Source: an uncultured Prevotella sp.
GTDB lineage: Bacteria; Bacteroidota; Bacteroidia; Bacteroidales; Bacteroidaceae
Reading direction: 5' to 3'
NCBI GenBank assembly: GCA_900315765.1
Contig: ONAK01000018.1
Location: 1-38,717 of the forward strand
DNA: 38,717 bases
Position numbers and translations under genes: made by a program. How positions within the stretch are numbered: position 1 is the stretch's first letter; every line of letters starts with the position of its first letter. This document shows positions 33,680 to 38,717 of the stretch, piece by piece. The notes under the pieces were generated by a model. That model was not told the DNA's origin. It was given only the letters and a program-made list of their open reading frames with translations, and made no database searches.

Positions 33680-34840
33680 ATGATACAACCAGCAGATAGA
33701 TTGAGTTTAGTACAAGAGTACTATTTCAGTAAGAAACTTAAAGAGGTGGCACAAATGAATGCCGAGGGCAAGGATATAATCAGTCTAGCTATCGGTAGTC
33801 CAGATATGCCACCATCTACCGAGACCATCAATAAACTCTGTGAGGTGGCTAAACGTCCCGATGCTCACGGATATCAGTTAACAATGGGCATCCCCGAACT
33901 GCGCGAGGCGATGGCCGGATTCTACAAGCGCTGGTATGGCGTTGAGTTATACGGTAAGAGTGAAGTGTTACCCCTGATAGGTTCGAAAGAAGGTATACTG
34001 CATATTACATTGGCCTTTGTAAATCCAGGCGAAGAGGTGCTGGTGCCAAATCCTGGTTATCCCACCTACACATCGCTGAGCAAGATTCTTGGCGCAAAGA
34101 TTGTGAACTATAATCTGCGTGAGGATAATGGTTGGCAGCCCGACTTCGATGAGTTGGAGAAGATGGATCTCTCGAAAGTAAAACTGATGTGGACCAACTA
34201 TCCCAATATGCCTACAGGAGGTCGCGCCCAGCGCGCCACATATGAGCGACTGGTGAAATTTGCCAAGGATCATGATATCGTTGTAGTGAACGACAATCCA
34301 TATAGTATGATTCTGAGCGAGGAGCATTTGTCAATCATGCAGGTTCCTGGTGCAAAGGACTGCTGCATAGAGCTGAACTCTATGTCGAAGAGTCATAACA
34401 TGCCAGGTTGGCGTGTGGGAATGTGTGTGGCTAATGCACAGTTCATACAATGGATTCTCAAAGTGCAGTCGAACATTGAGAGTGGAACATTCCGAGGCAT
34501 ACAACTGGCTGCTGCCGAGGCCTATAATAATACCGACGACTGGCATCGTGAGTATAATATTAATACCTATGCTCGCCGCCGCCAGTGGGCAGAGAAGATT
34601 ATGGATCTGCTGGGTTGCACCTACGACAAGAATCAGGTTGGCATGTTCCTTTGGGGAAAGATACCTGCTGATATTGAGAACGTTGAGGATCTTACGGAAA
34701 AGATTCTGCACGAGGCCCGTGTGTTTATCACACCAGGATTCATTTTCGGTAGTAACGGTCAGCGTTACATCCGCATCTCGCTCTGTGCTAAGGAAGAGAA
34801 AATCAAAGCCGCACTCGAGCGCATTTCACAAGTGATTTAG
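33680..34840 (+). CDS. PLP-dependent class I/II aminotransferase (aromatic amino acid biosynthesis)
   Basis: 386 residues from ATG 33680. Fold-type I aminotransferase: IISLAIGSPDMPPS, YQLTMGIPELREAMAGFYKRWYG, GSKEGILHITLAFVNPGEEVLVPNPGYPTY, and NDNPYSMIL with the PLP-contacting Asn/Asp-Tyr. The Schiff-base Lys is Lys237 (SMSKSHNMPGWRVGM). The C-terminal RxxLC substrate-carboxylate Arg is in RYIRISLC. In this operon it most likely transaminates phenylpyruvate and 4-hydroxyphenylpyruvate to Phe and Tyr. Similar sequences are also annotated as aspartate or LL-diaminopimelate aminotransferases, so specificity is by context. A longer frame from TTG 33665 overlaps the pheA stop and is less likely. 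Confidence 0.9.
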   Translation: MIQPADRLSLVQEYYFSKKLKEVAQMNAEGKDIISLAIGSPDMPPSTETINKLCEVAKRPDAHGYQLTMGIPELREAMAGFYKRWYGVELYGKSEVLPLIGSKEGILHITLAFVNPGEEVLVPNPGYPTYTSLSKILGAKIVNYNLREDNGWQPDFDELEKMDLSKVKLMWTNYPNMPTGGRAQRATYERLVKFAKDHDIVVVNDNPYSMILSEEHLSIMQVPGAKDCCIELNSMSKSHNMPGWRVGMCVANAQFIQWILKVQSNIESGTFRGIQLAAAEAYNNTDDWHREYNINTYARRRQWAEKIMDLLGCTYDKNQVGMFLWGKIPADIENVEDLTEKILHEARVFITPGFIFGSNGQRYIRISLCAKEEKIKAALERISQVI

Positions 34841-34877
34841 ATAAAAAGAACAAAAGAAAATATTAAAAACTAAAGAT

Positions 34878-35942
34878 ATGGAATTAGAATTATCACCATT
34901 GAATTTACCAAGTGACAATGAACGTCCCTTCGTGATTGCAGGCCCTTGCTCTGCAGAGACTGAGGAACAAGTGATGACTACCGCCAAGCAGTTGGCAATG
35001 AAAGGCTGTCACAACTTCCGCGCAGGTGTGTGGAAGCCACGTACCAAGCCAGGAGGTTTTGAGGGTCACGGCGAGCCCGCTCTTGTATGGATGGAGCAGG
35101 TGAAGAAGGAAACCAAGATGCTGGTATCAACCGAGGTGGCTACACCTGAGCATGTAGAACTGAGTTTGAAGCATGGTATTGATATCCTGTGGATTGGTGC
35201 ACGTACATCTGCCAACCCGTTTGCTATGCAGGCTATTGCCGATTCGCTGCAGGGTGTTGACATTCCTGTATTCGTAAAGAATCCTGTGAACCCTGATCTG
35301 GAGCTATGGATTGGTGCGATGGAGCGTCTGAATCAGGCTGGTATCAAGCGTTTGGGAGCTATACATCGTGGTTTCTCAAGCTACGAACAGAAGATTTACC
35401 GTAATGCCCCCATGTGGCAGATTCCTATCGAGCTGCGTCGCCGCATACCAGAGTTGCCAATCATCAGCGACCCCAGTCATATAGGAGGTCGTCGCGAGTT
35501 GGTGGCACCATTGTGCCAACAGGCTATGGACCTTGGTTTCGACGGACTGATTGTTGAGAGTCACTGCGATCCTGATAAAGCTTGGAGCGATGCCAAGCAG
35601 CAGGTAACACCCGATGTGCTTGACTACATCCTGAGTCTGCTGGTAATCCGCGATGAGAAGACTACCACCGAGGGTATCACCCAGCTGCGTAAGCAGATTG
35701 ACGAATTGGATAATCAGCTGATGGATCTGCTGGCAAAGCGCATGCGCGTTTGTCGTGAGATTGGTCAGTACAAGAAAGAACACAATATGACTGTGCTGCA
35801 GGCCAACCGCTACAACGAGATTCTTAACAAGCGTGGTGCCCAGGGGTCACTCTGTGGTATGGATCCTGAATTCGTGGCTCATGTCTTCGAGAATATCCAC
35901 GAGGAGTCAGTAAGACAGCAGATTGAGATTATTAATAAGTAA
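34878..35942 (+). CDS. Bifunctional DAHP synthase (type I beta)-chorismate mutase
   Basis: 354 residues. Residues ~15-262 are a KDO8P-like DAHP synthase: FVIAGPCSAETEEQV, FRAGVWKPRTKPGGFEGHGEPAL, LWIGARTSANPFAMQ, FVKNPVNPDLELWIGAMERL, IHRGFSS, and ISDPSHIGGRRELV. It condenses phosphoenolpyruvate and erythrose 4-phosphate at the entrance to the shikimate pathway. Residues ~267-350 are an AroQ chorismate mutase: LRKQIDELDNQLMDLLAKRM, REIGQYKKEHNMTVLQANRY, then HVFENIHEESVRQQ. Fusing the first enzyme to the branch-point mutase lets prephenate or chorismate control entry. It starts 37 bp after the aminotransferase and ends 6 bp before tyrA. Confidence 0.95.
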   Translation: MELELSPLNLPSDNERPFVIAGPCSAETEEQVMTTAKQLAMKGCHNFRAGVWKPRTKPGGFEGHGEPALVWMEQVKKETKMLVSTEVATPEHVELSLKHGIDILWIGARTSANPFAMQAIADSLQGVDIPVFVKNPVNPDLELWIGAMERLNQAGIKRLGAIHRGFSSYEQKIYRNAPMWQIPIELRRRIPELPIISDPSHIGGRRELVAPLCQQAMDLGFDGLIVESHCDPDKAWSDAKQQVTPDVLDYILSLLVIRDEKTTTEGITQLRKQIDELDNQLMDLLAKRMRVCREIGQYKKEHNMTVLQANRYNEILNKRGAQGSLCGMDPEFVAHVFENIHEESVRQQIEIINK

Positions 35943-35948
35943 ATTAAT

Positions 35949-36743
35949 ATGAGAATATTAGTAATGGGAGCAGGAAAGATGGGATCATTCTTCATCGACC
36001 TGCTGAGTTTTGACCACGAGGTGGCAGTGTTTGAGAGAGACCCCAAACGCATGAGGTTTACTTATAACTGTCAGCGCTTCACCTCGTTCGAGGAGATTAA
36101 GGAATTCAAGCCCGAGCTGCTGATAAACGCAGTGACGCTGAAATATACAATTCCTGTATTTGAAGAGGTGATACCATATCTTCCTAAGGAGTGTATCATC
36201 AGCGATATTGCCAGCGTAAAGACCGATTTGAAGGATTTTTACGAGAAGACAGGCATGCGCTATGTATCTACTCACCCGATGTTCGGACCAACTTTCGCCA
36301 ACCTTCAGCAGTTGAGCGAGGAGAATGCTATCATCATCAGCGAGGGCGACTACATGGGGCGCATCTTCTTCAAGGATCTGTATAGCAAGCTGGGACTGAA
36401 TATTTATGAGTACACTTTCGAGGAGCATGATAAGACGGTGGCTTATTCGCTTTCAATCCCATTTGTTAGTACCTTTGTGTTTGCTGCAGTGATGAAGCAT
36501 CAGGATGCACCTGGTACTACATTCAAGCGCCACATGCGTATAGCAAAAGGTGTACTGAATGAGGACGACTATCTGCTGCAGGAAATTCTGTTCAACCCCT
36601 ATACAGGCGACCAGGTGGCTCAGATACGTACGGAGTTGAAAGAACTGTTGGAGATCATAGACAAAAAAGATGCCGCAGGCATGAAGAGCTATCTTACAAA
36701 GATACGCAACAACGTGAAGCGGGATATAGAAATAAAGAAGTAG
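35949..36743 (+). CDS. tyrA: Prephenate dehydrogenase
   Basis: 264 residues. The N-terminal Rossmann domain MRILVMGAGKMGSFFIDLL (GxGxxG) is followed by INAVTLKYTIPVFEEVIPYL and ISDIASVKTDL. The catalytic His is in STHPMFGPTFANL. The rest is the helical dimerisation domain (TVAYSLSIPFVSTFVFAAV, ILFNPYTGDQVAQIRTEL). It oxidises prephenate to 4-hydroxyphenylpyruvate for Tyr. There is no ACT or chorismate mutase domain. It is the last gene of the operon. Only 15 bp separate its stop from the converging hexosaminidase gene, with no hairpin terminator visible. Confidence 0.94.
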   Translation: MRILVMGAGKMGSFFIDLLSFDHEVAVFERDPKRMRFTYNCQRFTSFEEIKEFKPELLINAVTLKYTIPVFEEVIPYLPKECIISDIASVKTDLKDFYEKTGMRYVSTHPMFGPTFANLQQLSEENAIIISEGDYMGRIFFKDLYSKLGLNIYEYTFEEHDKTVAYSLSIPFVSTFVFAAVMKHQDAPGTTFKRHMRIAKGVLNEDDYLLQEILFNPYTGDQVAQIRTELKELLEIIDKKDAAGMKSYLTKIRNNVKRDIEIKK

Positions 36744-36758
36744 TTTATTTTGCTAAAA

Positions 36759-38354
36759 CTAGAATCGCCAGCGACTTGGGAGTTGACGCTCAGGCCACAG
36801 ATGCTTGGCATACTGATAGTGGTAAAGCTCATAGAGATGAGTGAAACGGGTTAGTCGCTCCACAAAATATGGGTAATTCTTTGCTTCAGGCATTGTCCAT
36901 AGCACTTCGGCCAGAGCCGACATGCGGGGCAATGCCTGATATTCTACCATACCATCGGTAAACAGATACTCGGTCCAGATGTTTGCCTGACCGCCCAGAA
37001 TATGCTTTCGGGCTGAAGCGGGAATATTTTCAGGAGCAGGGTCGAGGCCGTAAACCTTTTCTACAGAAATGAATCCGCTGCAGCGTGATGGCTCGTGTTC
37101 GGGAGCTTTTGACTGCTGGTAATCGAAGTAGACATGCGATGTGGGAGCCATCACAACATCGTGTCCCAATTTGGCTGCTTTGGCACCAGGCTCCATTCCT
37201 TGCCACGACATAATCATCGCATCGGCTGGAGCACCATCGAGAATCTCGTCCCAACCCAATACACGGCGGTGGTTGGCAGTGATGAAATCGAATACACGAC
37301 GGGTAAAGTAACTCTGTTTGTTCGGCAGTTTGCTGCACTTTACGCAAGCATCCCACTTATCGGTAGGAGCCTCATCGCCACCTATGTGGATGACCTCTGA
37401 TGGGAAGATATCCATAATCTCTGCAAGTACTCCCTCTACAAACTCGTAGACCTTAGGATTAGCCACGCAGAGCACATCGGTATAAACACCCCAATAATGT
37501 CCAACCTCGTATGGACCACCTGTGCAGCCCAGTTCTGGATAACACGCCAGTGCTGCCAGCATGTGGCCTGGCATATCTATTTCGGGTACTACGGTGATGT
37601 GGCGCTCGGCTGCATATCTTACTATTTCGCGAGCCTCTTGCTGCGTGTAGAATCCGCCATGAGGTATACCGTCATCAAGATCGGAATTGGTACCAAGAAC
37701 AGTACCTGAACGCTGAGAACCAATGGTGGTAAGCTCAGGATATTTCTTGATTTCAATGCGCCACCCCTGATCATCAGTCAGATGCCAGTGGAAGGTATTC
37801 ATGTTGTGCAGCGCCAACAGGTCGATATACTTCTTTACAAAGTCTAGCGAGAAGAAATGGCGCGAGCAGTCGAGATGCATACCTCGCCATGAGAATCGTG
37901 GATAATCGGCTATCTCAGCAGGCGAGAGTATCTTCGTGTCGGAAAGTGCTTTACGCAATGTCTGTACACCATAGAAAACACCTGCTGCATCATCGCCTGT
38001 AATGGTTACACCATTCTGGTTAACACTCATGTGGTAGCCTTCCTTGTTGACGCAAGTGACAGCCAACTTCAGTTCGATGTAGTGGCAGTTCTTAACACGC
38101 TTCTGGGCGATAGGCAGTTGTAGCGCAGCAACATCTTTTATATACTGCTGCAGAAACTCTGCTTCGCGCTGCAGACTGGCTGGTGCCAGAATCTGTACCT
38201 TGTCGTTGAGCGTAAAAGGGGTGCCGTCCATTCGGGTAAATGATTGGGGTAGGGGCACAACCTCATAATCAGCCGGCTCTGCAGCAGATGTAAACAACGA
38301 ATAGTTAAATGTGATTAGTGCTAAAAGCACTAGTGGTTTGAAATTAAAGTTCAT
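36759..38354 (-). CDS. Beta-N-acetylhexosaminidase, glycoside hydrolase family 20
   Basis: 531 residues, probably secreted to the periplasm: signal peptide MNFNFKPLVLLALITFNYSLFTSAA, with no lipobox Cys. Residues ~30-145 form the N-terminal GH20b domain (DYEVVPLPQSFTRMDGTPFTL...VFYGVQTLRKAL). The catalytic (beta/alpha)8 barrel starts at YPRFSWRGMHLDCSRHFFS. The catalytic pair is D327-E328 in VIHIGGDEAP, with HWHLTDDQGWRIEIKKYPEL and EIDMPGHMLAALACYPELGC. It removes terminal GlcNAc/GalNAc from glycans or peptidoglycan fragments; the exact glycan cannot be read. It lies 30 bp downstream of the deaminase-like gene, so the pair probably forms an amino-sugar salvage unit. Confidence 0.95.
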   Translation of the reverse strand: MNFNFKPLVLLALITFNYSLFTSAAEPADYEVVPLPQSFTRMDGTPFTLNDKVQILAPASLQREAEFLQQYIKDVAALQLPIAQKRVKNCHYIELKLAVTCVNKEGYHMSVNQNGVTITGDDAAGVFYGVQTLRKALSDTKILSPAEIADYPRFSWRGMHLDCSRHFFSLDFVKKYIDLLALHNMNTFHWHLTDDQGWRIEIKKYPELTTIGSQRSGTVLGTNSDLDDGIPHGGFYTQQEAREIVRYAAERHITVVPEIDMPGHMLAALACYPELGCTGGPYEVGHYWGVYTDVLCVANPKVYEFVEGVLAEIMDIFPSEVIHIGGDEAPTDKWDACVKCSKLPNKQSYFTRRVFDFITANHRRVLGWDEILDGAPADAMIMSWQGMEPGAKAAKLGHDVVMAPTSHVYFDYQQSKAPEHEPSRCSGFISVEKVYGLDPAPENIPASARKHILGGQANIWTEYLFTDGMVEYQALPRMSALAEVLWTMPEAKNYPYFVERLTRFTHLYELYHYQYAKHLWPERQLPSRWRF

Positions 38355-38384
38355 AATGCTATTTAGTTTTTATTTTGCTAAAAA

Positions 38385-38717
38385 TTAGAATTTATATTCC
38401 ACAAATGCCTCCATAGCCTCGTAGCAAGCCAGTCCGAGATTGTCGTAACGCTTGGCTGTCTCGCGATTTCTGTCCTCAGCTCGCTGCCAGAACAAGCGCT
38501 CGTCGTTGCCCAGGAATGGGGCGCTCTCCATCTGACTCTGATGGCGCAGGATAGCATTTCGCTTCTCGCGCAACTCCTCGGGACTCATTGGCACACACAT
38601 CTCGATATCGGCAACATCCCATTCTGCCCAAGCTCCGCGATACATCCATACTCTGCAGTCCTTAAGCCACTCGGCACCAGCCTTCTTTTCCTCGTCGATA
38701 GCAGCCAGTACGGCATC
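38385..38717 (-). CDS. nagB: Glucosamine-6-phosphate deaminase-like protein, C-terminal part (gene runs off the window)
   Basis: The frame is open to the window edge; 110 codons of the 3' end are present (…AAIDEEKKAGAEWLKDCRVWMYRGAWAEWD…FVEYKF). From memory this matches the C-terminal domain of the long (about 660-residue) NagB-type proteins of Bacteroidales, in which a deaminase domain is fused to a LmbE/PIG-L-like domain; VADIEMCVPMSPEELREKRN and ILRHQSQMESAPFLGNDERLF are its hallmark. The deaminase active site is outside the window, so catalysis cannot be assessed. An internal Met at 38645 is not the start. It is co-directional with the GH20 gene, 30 bp upstream, fitting GlcNAc release and entry into glycolysis. 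Confidence 0.8.
   Translation of the reverse strand, partial: DAVLAAIDEEKKAGAEWLKDCRVWMYRGAWAEWDVADIEMCVPMSPEELREKRNAILRHQSQMESAPFLGNDERLFWQRAEDRNRETAKRYDNLGLACYEAMEAFVEYKF

Overview
The window looks like a chromosomal segment of a member of the Bacteroidales, most probably Prevotellaceae. The evidence is phylum-specific. Many genes are preceded by the Bacteroidetes promoter pattern TTTG-N19/20-TAnnTTTG, and Shine-Dalgarno sequences are scarce. The atp operon begins with atpDC. There is a fused malic enzyme-phosphotransacetylase, a DUF4301 protein, a DAHP synthase-chorismate mutase fusion and a NagB-type protein with a long C-terminal domain. No rRNA, tRNA, CRISPR array, phage or transposase gene was seen. 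This is mostly core metabolism, with repeat-rich intergenic spacers.

Layout. 1-1.4 kb: a flavoprotein and a short, unusual sigma-70 factor (+). 1.4-9.5 kb (-): htpG, rpsA with a long structured leader, a glutamate dehydrogenase gene broken by an internal deletion, and maeB. 9.6-15.3 kb: a TetR regulator (+), DUF4301 (-), a RelA-type ppGpp synthetase with a degenerate hydrolase domain (+), a small lipoprotein (+) and a GNAT/FemAB-like protein (-). 15.4-17.1 kb (+): nitroreductase, KdsC-like phosphatase and Maf. 17.07-17.89 kb has no credible gene. It holds TTGTCATTCCGAGC-type repeats and an inverted-repeat element around a perfect 38-bp A/T palindrome. 17.9-31.5 kb (+): TerB-DnaJ protein, orphan sensor kinase, NhaD antiporter, phosphofructokinase, P-loop/CYTH protein, then the nine-gene atp cluster (D, C, small membrane protein, B, E, F, H, A, G), closed by a terminator. 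31.6-32.5 kb (-): a bile-acid:sodium symporter family protein. 32.6-36.7 kb (+): a Phe/Tyr biosynthesis operon (prephenate dehydratase, aminotransferase, DAHP synthase-chorismate mutase, prephenate dehydrogenase). 36.8 kb to the end (-): a GH20 hexosaminidase and the 3' end of a glucosamine-6-phosphate deaminase-like gene, forming an amino-sugar pair.

The most exciting observation is the leader of the Phe/Tyr operon. A good promoter is followed by an unannotated 25-codon ORF with eight aromatic codons in nine (WFYGFYFYF). Its distal codons contain a 12-nt segment exactly complementary to the left arm of a rho-independent terminator just before pheA. This is the geometry of a ribosome-mediated transcription attenuator that senses charged tRNA-Phe and tRNA-Tyr.

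Other points worth checking are the sigma factor lacking most of region 3 and the tryptophan pair of region 2, the ~109-bp deletion in gdhA, a symmetric CACGAATT repeat array between divergent promoters at 15.3-15.4 kb, and perfect tandem repeats that abut start codons in the long + strand cluster.
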